Shown here: positions 11,901 to 22,546 of the stretch, piece after piece
Layout: every line of letters starts with the position of its first letter
Position numbering within the stretch: the stretch's first letter is position 1
NCBI RefSeq assembly: GCF_964199755.1
Contig: NC_133930.1
Coordinates: 28,607,571 to 28,671,570 of the forward strand
Length of the DNA stretch: 64,000 nucleotides
Direction: 5' to 3'
Origin: Larus michahellis
Lineage: Eukaryota > Chordata > Aves > Charadriiformes > Laridae
Notes under the pieces: model-generated
Database searches by the model: none
Seen by the model: the letters and a program-made list of their open reading frames with translations, nothing else
Told to the model about the DNA's origin: nothing
Position numbers and translations under genes: made by a program

Positions 11901-14640
11901 GTATTTCTAGTGAGTATTTGAGCACATTTGTGGAAAGTAAAGTTAAATTTACCTTCCCAGAAATGTAATGATAGGAAACATTGAGATGAGGACAAGGTTC
12001 TGTCTGATTGCAGAAGAAAAACTACATCTGACTTAAATGACAAATAACCTGAACTTGGGACAGTGGCTCTTTCAAAACGAGACTGGAGAATGAAGTATAG
12101 GTAAAGAATTAGTGACAAAACATACTCTTGAATTAGAGTATCTTAAGATACTAAACATGTGATAGAAAACTGTGCTGCCTACTCTGGGTCAGTCTCCCCC
12201 TGGAAATAATATATGTCTTTCAATAATCACAAAGTTGTTACTGAACTCAGCTAGCAATTGCATAGTACTAACTCTGTTGCTGCTCTTAAACCCATCTGAT
12301 AAACTTAAGTCCACTCAACCCATTCTAAATTGCAGATGCCCCAGGCACAGAAATAGCATTAGAGCCCCATTGACAAGCACATTAGATTATGAGGACAAAA
12401 TTCAGCTTTCAAAATATCTTGTTTATTGCAAATCCTGACAATTCCTCCCTTAAATGAATTGTGAAAGAAACTTCCAAGCCGGTTCTGGTCCTTACACATG
12501 GTAACTGCTGCTATAATTACAACTTTGGACACTGTAAACTCTTCCTGGAAATACCGACTTGCACTCCAGGGAGTTCATATTAAGTATTTAAGTGTCTCAG
12601 TGGTTCAGTTTACCTTCGACTCTTTAAGCTAAGAAGGTAACACAGCTGGGCTGAGATAACATGAGGTTTGTAAAAGCTCCATCAAAATTAATTTCTGTGC
12701 CTTAACAAGTACACAGGGTGTAACCTCTGTGTATATAGACATTGTTATGTATATTTAGCTTTGTTTGTATTAGGACGTAAGTTCCATCTATTTCACTTAT
12801 CTTCTCTGTGTAATTTACAAGCACAGGTGATGGGCTGAGCTGCAGTATGATGTGTAAATCATGGCATATGCAATTGTTTCGGCAGTGAAGCTGGCAGCAG
12901 ACGCACAGTCAGCTTTCACCCCTGCCTTACCAGCTATTCACACCAGGGCTGGCAATGCTGGAGCTGCTGAGGTGCAGAGAAGCAGCTGCATCAAGTGGTA
13001 AGGATCTGTGAGAACCAGCAAACGGAGCTCATGCAGACTATGGTGCCTGCTGATTTAGTTCTTCGGTTCTCCTCAGTATTTCATTTCTGCTGGAAATGAT
13101 GCTGAGCGTGCAGTCAAAAACCAGCAAATCCCCTGGCAACGTGAGGGCACGCAACATTGCTCAGCCTCTGGTGGGCTGAATCTGAAGAAAGCACATGCAG
13201 CACAACAGAGGACAATGCCCGGGGGGCTTCATGCTACTGTGGACTGGTTGTGTCTGTGGGACATGGAAGTAGGGACCACAGCAGTAGGCAGTAGTCAAAA
13301 ACTGTTTACTGAGTAAAGGACGTGGGCAATGCTCACGTAGCAGAAGTACTGTGTGCCCAGAGACACCCTCTAGGAAGCCCAGGAGCTTTGCTGCTATGCT
13401 GGGAATGAACTGGATCTATGAGGTGTCACCATGGCTATTACTCAAGAGACCCCGGAAACCTCTTTTCATCCCATCCTAGGAACCATGAAAAGCTACAATT
13501 TTCTCCCCAATGCTAGAACGCTAGAAACCAGTATTAAACAGCCTCCAAATCTAGGGTGCCACAAGACAGATCCCTCATTTTAGATAGACCAAAAACGTCT
13601 GAGGGACTATTATTTTCCCATGCCATCTGAAATACTGCATAAGCTGTTTGAATTTGTTCATTAACAACACTAGTGGAAATAAAATTTCTCCTCAGCAGCT
13701 GTGTTGAAGAAAGGAAGCAGCAAGCAAAATGCTACAGACCAGGCCCATATCCACAGGTACCATGGGTGGTCTCACCTGTGCAAATCCAGAACTTCACCCT
13801 GCAACTGCAGGTGAATAATTTGAGTTGAAGGCTGACCTGTTCTGCTTTGCACAATCATTTTAATATATTCCAAGTTGCATCAGGCTGCTCTACCACAACA
13901 GCTCAAAAAACCTTGATGCAAACATAGGCGGGATTCTACTTGAGATATGATTTGCAGCAAGTGGCTTCCCTAGGCAGTTCTTCATTTTTCTCTACTTCGT
14001 CACGCTCAGCTCAATTCAAGCCAAGCACAGTGTTTCTTGTTAATGTCATTAGAAGCTACAAATGAAACCTTATACGTTGGAGATGGATAAGGGCCCACAA
14101 AAAAGACTGCTGTCTGAGGGCGAAGGAAATCCCACAGGGCCACTGCTTCTCCTGGGAGCGAGCACCCCCTGCTCCCTGCTGCCCCAGCCTTTCCTGCTTT
14201 CACGTCACCAGCATCTCTCCCAGCTAAAAGATGTAAGGGCTGACTGCTGCACCTCGCCACAGCAGGCAATGCAGCGGCAAGTGAAGATACAAAGGCAGAA
14301 AGCCTGATCTTACAGTGTCCCTTTAACAGCAGTAGAGGAAAAGTCTGATGTTTACAAAGTCAAAAAACTAAACTGAGGGCTCATCTTCCCCAGACGCTCT
14401 GTCCCCGCTCACCGGCATTACTGGGCAGCGGTGGTCAGGTGTCCACCAGAGACAAGCTGTGCACTCTTGTTAAACTGCAACAACTTTGGAATAGACCTCT
14501 TTTCCAAACCAGGGTGGGCTCATTTGATGTAACTTTATTGGGTATCATCTCTGACACGGGCCCTTCAGTGTGTACCTGCTGAAAATGAGGTGTTTTCTCA
14601 TGCTGCTGAAGGATACAGAAACAAGAACAAAAAGAAGCCA

Positions 14641-14670
14641 TGTCATGGTACGTCATGGTACATCATGGTA
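14641..14670 (+). repeat. Short tandem repeat, 10-bp unit x3
   Basis: Three consecutive 10-mers differ only in their first two bases and share TCATGGTA. The period is an exact 10 bp, close to one helical turn. The array lies about 0.65 kb beyond the inferred MAP1B transcript end. Confidence 0.85.
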
Positions 14671-15342
14671 ATGTTTTACGCCACAAGAGATAGAAGTGAT
14701 CTTCCACATTTATTCTTCTAAAAAGAGACTGGTTCTTATCTAGCATTTAAATAGCCATTGATCTTTTGAGAAAAAAACCCATATAGTAGGTAATCATGAT
14801 TCAAGGAAAGGGAAAACTTAAAAATACGTACATACACAGAGACAAGAAACATGTCAACACCACTTTGCCACTTTTGTATTTTATTGTGGAACTGAGTTTG
14901 TTTCCTTTACATCAAATATCCTCAATGGAAGAGGGGATATTGCACACAAATATCATAAAAGCACTACATATTACTTTCACTGGAAACTAATTTTCTACAT
15001 TAGATATGACTGGATAGAATAGAAGTGATGCAGGATTATAAGACATAATACCATACACAGCTGCAGACTGACACAAACACCATTCAAAACAAGAGAGAGG
15101 AGGTGTGTGAGGTGCTTCTCAGCCAGCAACAAGACTGCTTCTTTCCATAATTTGAAAGATAATGGCTGCATGCAAATGCGTGAAAGCATGTTTCAGTTTT
15201 CCTCTTTTACCACTGTGATTACAGCCCAGTCTTGAAGAGGTAGCTCCTGCCATCTGGAGCTCCCAGCCAGTCTAGTGCGGAGAAGCTGTTTTGTTAATTC
15301 TTTTTTTTTTTTCTTTTTCTTTCTATATTTTTATGCCATTGT

Positions 15343-15348
15343 TTTATT
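15343..15348 (-). terminator. MAP1B: Candidate distal MAP1B polyadenylation signal AATAAA
   Basis: Read on the - strand, the context is AACTCAATAAAACAATG. A second AATAAA sits 57 bases upstream in transcript direction (15400-15405). The A-rich run after it at 15300-15330 marks a plausible cleavage zone. Further AATAAA matches at 14880-14885 and 14534-14539 are weaker alternatives. Confidence 0.55.
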
Positions 15349-17294
15349 GAGTTACTTATTTTTTTTAAGATTTTTTGTAAAGTCACAACAAACAGACTTT
15401 TTATTTCTTTTAAATAGCAAACATTTTTAAACCAGGTGAATAATATAATTGCATTCTAAGAAATGCTTACCCCTAGTTGCTTTTAGTGTTTTGTTCAATT
15501 ATTAAGTGAAAAGATGAAAGCTTACAGTTTCTTTCAAGTGTAAATGTTATATTTTTCCCTTTCTACTAAACCCAGACCAAAAAAATTACTATTTCTCTCA
15601 AAACATCATTACTGAGGAAGAACCTCTGGCGACATATGAGCAAAGAGAAGAGTATGACAGAAATGTCCCAAATGCACAGTAAGCGCTCTTTGGAGCTAAC
15701 TTGCTTGTGATGGGAGGGATTGAAAATTCAATTAACAAATTGATTAAATCTTAGTAAATGAGTACTGTAACTCTCCTAAAATGCATAAGCTATCATAGAC
15801 ATTAAAAAATCCCCACATTCATATACATAGTTATCTCCATTCACCACAGTATGTAAAGTAAGTAAAAGAAAAATCAAAAGTAATTTCTGTGAAAAATGGG
15901 TTGAAAATAGAAGTCAATGAAGTCAGGCCCACCACAGGACTTTGGAAAAGGCATGCAAGAGAGGCCCTGTCCAAGTTCAGGAGTGAGGTGGGATCCCCAT
16001 AGTTAGTTCTTCATTGATTTATATGAAGTAGTACAGTAATAGCATAAAGATCATGACTGAGGATGCTGTTATGGGTAATACCATCACTTAAATGGAGTGT
16101 CCTTTACACTCAGATATTGAATCTTTATAATTAGAGTAATCAATAACAAACCATGCTCCTAGAAATCTATGCTGGTCAACAGCACTCATCGTTAATGTAC
16201 ACGGTACATTTTGATGACTGTTACACTAAACTAATTGTGTAGTACTAGGACTAGCACAGTTAGATTAGTTCCACAGGCAGGAAAGACATTAAGAGCAAGA
16301 GGATTTAATGGAGGAGTTCATCGCCATGTTGCACCCAGGCGCCATTGCCATTTGAAAGGGAATGTGTGGAACGGGCATTACAATGCCTCAGAATAGCCAG
16401 ACCAGGGTTTTAGTATTTTTGTAGCAGCAAAAAAGCAAATATGCTTTAACATCAGCTGTAACTGTCTAATTATTATTATTTTAAAAGTAAAACAAGTGCT
16501 TGAGCCATCATAAACTTGCTTGGGGAGACTTAAGGCTTGATTCCAATTTCATTTACAGTAGGACCAAATGATTGTAACTTCCCTGATGTAGTTAAATTGC
16601 TCCTGATTCACAGGAGTAAGTGGCATAAGTGAGATTAGTCTCAGGACCACTGCTGTACTTAAAACAGATTTTCTACCAAAGCAGAGACACAAACCATTTC
16701 AGATATTGTCAGAAGATCAGAAAATCTGTTCCCACCCAATAAAAAAGTTTGAAACCTGACCTATATAAGAAAGTAGACAAAGCAGAAAGGATTGTAGAAA
16801 TATTACAACTACTCTGCCAAACATTTTGCCTATAACTTTGTAGACTATGTATTACAAAAACAATTTTAAGTGAATGATTATGAGCCCAGCAAACATGCTT
16901 GTTTTCACAATTCATTTCCATCTGCCTTTTAAGCCACAGTCATTCTGAGTTATTCTTAACGACTTAAAAGGTATAGCAATAAATAAAACAGCATTGCTAG
17001 ACATACCTAAAAAAAAAGAGAAGACATTAAAAATAAATCGAAATCCCCATAACTGTCAAACAGTAATTCACAGCATTAAATGGGCCTCAGGAGGCCCACA
17101 TTTAAAGGACCCTAAAGCAGTATAAAAAAACCCTCATAAAAATTAGGTGTGCAAACATATTCCTATTAAACAAAAATATCCTAACAATGTAAAATTGGAA
17201 TAAATTTTGAAGTAAAGAAAATGAAATGAGATCACAGTTCACTACATTGTGGAACTTAATACCAGCCATAATGGTGAATCACACAGATCAGCAT

Positions 17295-17330
17295 CTGGAG
17301 GCCTTTCTGGAGGCCATTCTGGAGGCCTTT
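17295..17330 (+). repeat. Tandem repeat, 12-bp unit x3, in the MAP1B 3' UTR
   Basis: Three contiguous copies of CTGGAGGCCTTT, with the middle copy ending ATT. Each contains GGCC, so paired copies can fold back on each other in RNA. Confidence 0.85.
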
Positions 17331-17466
17331 ACACCTTCTTTAAATTCAGATTTGCAAACCTCTACAATGTAATAAGATTTTTTTAAATCTGGGTAAAACT
17401 TCTGAGACTAAAATATCCGAACTGTCAAATCACAGAACAGTGCTGCAGCTCCTCTGCAAGCAGTCT

Positions 17467-17629
17467 AGAAAAGGAAAGGAAGGGGGAGAGGAAGGAGGAA
17501 AGGAATTAGGAAAGGAAAGGAAAAGCAAAAGAAGAGGCAAGGAAAGTGAGAGGAAAGGAAGAAGCAAGAGGAAGAGTAAAAGACAAGGAAATGAGAGGAG
17601 AGGGGAGGAGAGGAGGGGAGGAGAGGAGA
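17467..17629 (+). repeat. 163-bp polypurine (GA-rich) tract
   Basis: The + strand is almost purely A and G, with fewer than ten isolated pyrimidines, and ends in GGGGAGGAGAGG-type units. In the MAP1B transcript it would read as a C/U-rich polypyrimidine tract. Such mirror-symmetric purine tracts can form triplex DNA and are prone to slippage. Chance open frames on the + strand here (Lys/Arg/Glu-rich) result from base composition. Confidence 0.9.
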
Positions 17630-18832
17630 CTTATTTTAGCTTATTGCTTATTATTTTTTCAAGATCTTGTGGGGGTTGAGAATGTAGGTTACACCCTTGT
17701 AAGTATTACGCAATCTCCTTTTCAAATTCCATTTTCTATTATCATCAATAGACTAATTTTACCACCAGGGTGCCCTTCCACTCCCCCACCCCCCAAAAGG
17801 TACTGGCAGTTGATTATTTTCAATAAATTTTACTTCAATATTCATTCTCACCAGAACCTCAAGCAACATTATTCATCTATCTTACAAAACTACTAAAAAA
17901 ATTGCCTTCACCAGAAAAATTCTTCTTTGCATTTTCCTGTAAACGGAAATGTTTGTTAAAAGTTCATCTATTAAAAGTTCACGCAGCACTAAAAAAAAGG
18001 TTTCTGTACATTTGTTCCCATATTCACCCTTAAATTAAACAAATAAAATAAGGTAAGACAAAGGAAGGTTGAATACTGTACAGGCTCACAGGTAACCTTT
18101 TTCATCATTCTGAATGTTTCACCAAGTTTTGTAACTCTGATACTGGACATCACTTCAATCTTGCTTCCACAGTACAAAAGAAGCTTTCCAAAAAATGCTC
18201 ACCTTGTCTTGTTGAGCTGTCCAGGTGCATCAGTGAAGCGTTCACATAACTAACATACATAATTCATAGCACCAAGCCGTTTGACCAGTCAGATAGGTTT
18301 CTAGTACCACACGTGCACGCTCACACTTCTTTACTGGTGTAATTATGATCCTACACAGATGTTTTATAAATTTGCTGTCTCAACATTAAAAAATAAGTGC
18401 ATCAAGTTTCTTTGTACATTCAAGTCACTTCCTAAGGCAAATTGTCTACTGTATATACTCCCGACCGCTTTGGTATTTTGCTTCAGTTAATCGACAGTGG
18501 ACATGGGTGTTTAAGCATGTCGACTGGTCATTTCTGGCTGGAGTGAGTGGACTTTCACTGGGAGCATGCCTTAGACCCACAATTCTGCATGTTGAAAGAA
18601 AGGTCTCAGACTTCTGGATGGGGTGCAGAATATGTGCATATTTGGCCTATGATTGTTATGGTATGTCAGTATGCAGAGTACAAATTAAAGTGGAAAACTG
18701 CTGATGAGCATTTAGGTTGTACATCCCTTCCTAGCCACATTCTGTTTCTTTTTATTTTCCAGCCAACTTAATTTTGTAAAAGAAAAAAAGGATCCCCCTT
18801 GCAATAGGCTCAGATTGATACAAATTTAAAGC

Positions 18833-18838
18833 TTTATT
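18833..18838 (-). terminator. MAP1B: Candidate proximal MAP1B polyadenylation signal AATAAA
   Basis: TTTATT on the + strand gives AATAAAGCTTT on the - strand, about 430 bases after the stop codon. Use of it would give a much shorter 3' UTR without the polypurine tract. The signal is seen; its use is inference. Confidence 0.35.
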
Positions 18839-18910
18839 TTCAAGTGAGAGCATAAGCAGAATTCAGTAAGTAATACATCAGTTGCCATGAGACTAATGCA
18901 GATCTAATTA

Positions 18911-18965
18911 CTTATTTCTTTCTCCTCCTACTCCTCTCTCTCTTTCTCTCTCTTTTTGTTTCTTT
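18911..18965 (+). repeat. Pyrimidine-rich (CT) low-complexity tract
   Basis: This imperfect CT/CTT stretch is purine-rich (GA) in the MAP1B transcript sense. It lies in the inferred 3' UTR, about 300 bases after the stop codon. Confidence 0.8.
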
Positions 18966-19268
18966 AGAGGGCAAATGCAGAAGTCAGTTGGGGTTGCTAG
19001 TACATGGTTTCCAAACGTTCAGTGGAGATGAAACTGTATCTGTATTTTCACAGTAATTTGAACCCTACTATGGGAATACTATTATTTCCCTTAGCAATCA
19101 GCAAAGACTGAAAAATATTAGTGACTTGCATCACCATGACACAGTATAGCATTTGGCAGGTATGTAGTTCAGCAGTTGAAATAGATGGGTTGAATTTTTA
19201 GAAAAGGTGTTTTCAAACTGAAGAATTTCTGGAAACAAAGTTTAATCTTGTGGTGCACGGTCTCATTC

Positions 19269-19424
19269 TTACAGTTCAATCTTGCATGCAGGAAAAGATT
19301 CATCTTGCATAACAACAGTGCTGCTGCTTGCCAAAACCATGATGTTGAGGTCCTGCTGTTTCTCATGGGTGTCTTGGTACCATTCTCTCATCACTTCTGA
19401 GTCATGAGTTGGGATTAGAGTCAC
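19269..19424 (-). CDS. MAP1B: MAP1B exon 7 (last coding exon, light chain LC1 C-terminus)
   Basis: This exon has 51 codons plus the TAA stop (19269-19271). The acceptor is TTGCAG|GTG, phase 0. It begins VTLIPTHDSEVMREWY and ends SSTVVMQDESFPACKIEL, essentially identical to the mammalian C-terminus as recalled; it is the most conserved part of the MAP1 family. In MAP1A, MAP1B, MAP1S and fly futsch this end lies in the light chain, which binds microtubules and actin and associates with the N-terminal part of the heavy chain. The open frame continues leftward in transcript terms to 19709, but that part is intron. Confidence 0.97.
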   Translation of the reverse strand: MTLIPTHDSEVMREWYQDTHEKQQDLNIMVLASSSTVVMQDESFPACKIEL

Positions 19425-20154
19425 CTGCAACACAAAACAGGAGAAGTCCTGAGGAACGGACAATAGAAACAGGTGATAAGAAAAACATCTCTGTAAGAAG
19501 CCCCATCCAATCAGTATGTTTCCCTTTTGGAAGGAGTGGGGTTTTATGCAATAAATACTTGAATAAATAAATGGGTGGATAAAATGAAATAAGTAAATAT
19601 GTAGGTAAAGTAAAATTACTGCAAAGAAGTAGTTTATCAAAATAAAACCTTGGTTTTGTAAGGTGTTGAGATGCAGCTTTCCAGAGAAGTAGCAGTCTGT
19701 AGGCTGCACTGATAGCTCTTCAGATTTTGGCCAAAATTTTTGTTTACTTATTTATCGTGATGGAAGGTACATGAAGTTTCCAAGTGTACGTGATTACATA
19801 TAAACCATGAAACATTCACCTTTCTTTCCTACTTACAAACCACAATGTTTCTAAACTCAGACCATATATGTTATAGCAACAAGACAGAACAGCGAAACGG
19901 CCCTGTAAACCAGCTCTCAACTGTTTTATTCACCAGAAACAGGTCAGAAGGGCCAGAAATGGGGGAGCGGCTGCGTGCGATGCAGCTCTGTGCCTCACTC
20001 GGGTGTCCTCTCACATCGTCAGTGAAGCGAAGTGCACAGACTGGGGACCCCATTCCCCAGCAGTCGCCATCCACTCCAGAGGCACTCCGGCTTCCCATAG
20101 TTGCTTCCCAGAGAAGACTAAACTTCCAGGTAGAGATACTAGTGAGGACCCTAC
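19425..20154 (-). other. MAP1B: MAP1B intron 6
   Basis: This 730-bp intron has donor CAG|GTAGGG at its right end and acceptor GTTGCAG at its left. It includes an A/T-rich patch of AATAAATAAAT type near 19550-19570. I see no other element in it. Confidence 0.9.
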
Positions 20155-20393
20155 CTGCATGTTACTCTCCCACTGTGCCTTGCCCTCAAGCAGGGAGTCC
20201 AGAACAGCCCTGCTTGGCTCATCAGCCGCAGAATCGTTCCCGCTCACGACATAGTAGGATGATCGCACCCTCTTGAAAAACTCAACATCAACGTTCTTGC
20301 TGTTGCTGTGGTTGGGAATGTACACCAGATCCAAATACACTGGAGGTCCGGGAGGCACTGCAGTAGCTTTTACGGCCTTAGTATTCCCAGGTC
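20155..20393 (-). CDS. MAP1B: MAP1B exon 6 (light chain LC1)
   Basis: This 239-bp exon enters in phase 1 after exon 5 (acceptor CCAAAG|GA, completing a Gly codon) and leaves in phase 0 (CAG|GTAGGG). It encodes PGNTKAVKATAVPPGPP, then VYLDLVYIPNHSNSKNVDVE and FFKRVRSSYYVVSGND, and ends AQWESNMQ. The YIPNHSNSKNVD and FFKRVRSSYYVVSGN blocks are hallmarks of the MAP1 light-chain domain. Residues before VPP differ from human, as expected for the low-complexity linker. The exon order and phases agree with the seven-exon mammalian gene. Confidence 0.97.
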
Positions 20394-22546
20394 CTTTGGA
20401 AATCAAACAACAAAAGAATATATCACAGGTGGGTTAAAAACATGCATTTATTAATTACTGTTATAACAGCTGAGGTGAGATGCGTCCAATTATGGCATTA
20501 CCCTCCTACGTCTACTGTTACGTTCCAGTTTTGTTGTATCCCAATTATGATTGTAATGGGAGGAAAAACTTGAATAACTGTAACTACATAATACAATAAA
20601 ACCTCACTACCACATAACCAAAAGTTCACTGAACCCTTCCCAGTAATATACTACTGTTATGCAACAATTAGTATGCAGGGCTGTGATTACTGAATTACCA
20701 CTCAACAGACGGTGGTGTTATTTTTCAGGTTGAGAAGTACAACTTTTTGAAAGTCTCAGATGTGCACAACTATAAAACCTAGGCTCACGTAAGGTGCCAT
20801 GCAGATTTGAGGCACTCCTGAGATTTGGGGTATCTGCACACAGCAAGACATGGTAGCTGTTGGTATGCTCAGGCTGCCTTACAGGTGCATCAGGAAGATA
20901 CTACACGTGAGCAGAAAGAGGGTCAAAGAGGAACTTGGGAGGAAAGAGAAACCTGTAAAGCAATTACTTCAGGGAATGGAGAACAAGTGTTTGTTTGCCT
21001 GCTGGATCGTTATTTGTACGCGCAAATTAGCTACTTCTCACAAAAAGTAGCAGGGGGCATGTTTTTGCTGCTGTAAGTAGTATAGTACTTTTTCTAAGAA
21101 GAGCTTCAGCGAAAAGGAAGTTCAAAGTTTAAAAATACTATCCAAAAATAGCAGCCTTTGCTACGCACTGGATTATGGTGTGAACTGAAAATCAGGATTC
21201 GATTAACAATTTTATCCAGATGATCACCATTTATGTTCTACTAGCCTGCCCATGTTGGTACAGAGGATGAAGTTTCGTGAACGATTATCTGAGCAATACA
21301 CTCCATCCGGGGTCGCAACTGTAAGGCCAGCAAAGTCCATTACAGTTGTCTAGCATGTTCATCATAAGGCAATATGCCAAATAAGCATCATGATATGATA
21401 AGATTTACTGAATTAGAGAGTTTTTACTACTGGTTATGTTATGAAATCTTTTATCATAAAAAATCTGTGATATACCTTTCTGAACTGTGGATACCAACAC
21501 TGGATAAAATATTAGATGTTACATTTTACGCTTAGATACCATTATCAAATAGAGCCTTGTCTTCTGCTCTAGTGTATACCTGAGAAGTATGCTTTAAGGA
21601 AAAAGAATCTCATATAGAGCTAAAGTGCTGGAGAAATGTAAAGCACAAGGACCTATACTGCTGCTTTGAAATGCATCTACTAACAGAGACATGCAAACGA
21701 TGGTGTAAATAAGGAACAGCGGACCACCTAAAATGGGGAAGCTAAAGACGGTTGAATGCCAGTTTGTTTGTACTGAATCCCAGACCTGCTTCTTGTAAAA
21801 AAGCTTTCAACAGAATATCAGTCCTGACAACAGCAAAATCAAAGTATCCCCCATACGCTCTCTAACACGATTTGCCGGAAACAACAGATTAGCAAAATGC
21901 CTCCTTCAGTAATCTAATTCATATTTTATTACTACTTAGAATACACAACAGTCATTCAAAATGACATTAACTTTCTGTATGCTTAGTCATCACTGACGGC
22001 ATAAGACTTTAACCGGATTATGTGATGTACCTGCTCAGTTCACTGAAAGAGCTCTGACTACTGTAATAATTTTTTAAAATACCCCTTTTAAAATTAATCC
22101 AGCAAAGTAATAAGAGCATCCAATGGCTGATAGTACCTTTGTCTCCCACAATATTAAATTGCAGTAATTTATGTTAAGAGAATTGTGCTTACTTGTTTCT
22201 TAGAATGAATAAAGTGGTTCACTTTGCTGCTGATTTCATTCACCTACAAAAGTGGTACTTTTAATTCTATTAGCTGCTTAACAGCTTAGACAGCTAGTAT
22301 TAAGTTCTTTATATTTTATGTACTCTCTGAGCAAACTGACACATCAAGTTTCTCAGATTACAAAAGTTAATTTAGTGAATTTCATGCATTTAAATGTGGT
22401 CTTTTACACACTGGATTTATACTTAAAACCTGGACTTTCTTTGGGGATTTGCTACAAACCACATCCTCAGCTGATACGAAGGCAAACTAACTTCACTACA
22501 AGAACTAAGAAAATCTTAACACTAGGGAAGTGCTACTTATCTTTAC
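20394..22546 (-). other. MAP1B: MAP1B intron 5
   Basis: This 2.15-kb intron has donor ACAG|GTAAAG and acceptor TTTCCAAAG. It is AT-rich, with no repeat or gene recognisable. Open frames on the + strand near 20.8-21.1 kb have no family resemblance. Confidence 0.9.

Larger units (their letters stand above)
7093..15319. other. Intergenic region between the convergent MRPS27 and MAP1B ends
   Basis: About 8.2 kb with no gene I can support. The parts near 8.5-10.1 kb, 11.37-11.77 kb and 14.0-14.3 kb are richer in GC and therefore carry longer chance open frames on both strands, the longest being 165 codons at 9599-10096 (-). None resembles a known family. It also holds a T/C homopolymer run near 7371-7385, a G-quadruplex motif at 8889-8908, a short TG/TA run near 10470-10495 and a triple 10-bp repeat at 14641-14670. 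Confidence 0.7.
15320..19268 (-). other. MAP1B: MAP1B 3' UTR (inferred extent)
   Basis: About 3.95 kb of AT-rich sequence directly follows the MAP1B stop codon on the - strand. The left end is placed at AATAAA (15343-15348 on the + strand as TTTATT). Read on the - strand, this is followed within about 30 bases by an A-rich stretch such as often lies at mRNA 3' ends. The region contains no splice-bounded coding exon. It includes a polypurine tract, a 12-bp triple repeat and a C/T-rich tract. In the mRNA the polypurine tract reads as polypyrimidine and the C/T tract as purine. MAP1B mRNA is translationally regulated in neurons (it is an FMRP target), so motifs here may matter. The extent rests on signals only; transcript data would settle it. 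Confidence 0.6.

Noticed and set aside
17440..17896. Lys/Arg/Glu-rich + strand frames
   Set aside because: They are produced by the polypurine tract.
19425..19709. Continuation of the exon 7 frame to an ATG at 19709
   Set aside because: It lies upstream of a good acceptor (TTGCAG|GTG), and the conserved protein joins exon 6 directly to VTLIP.
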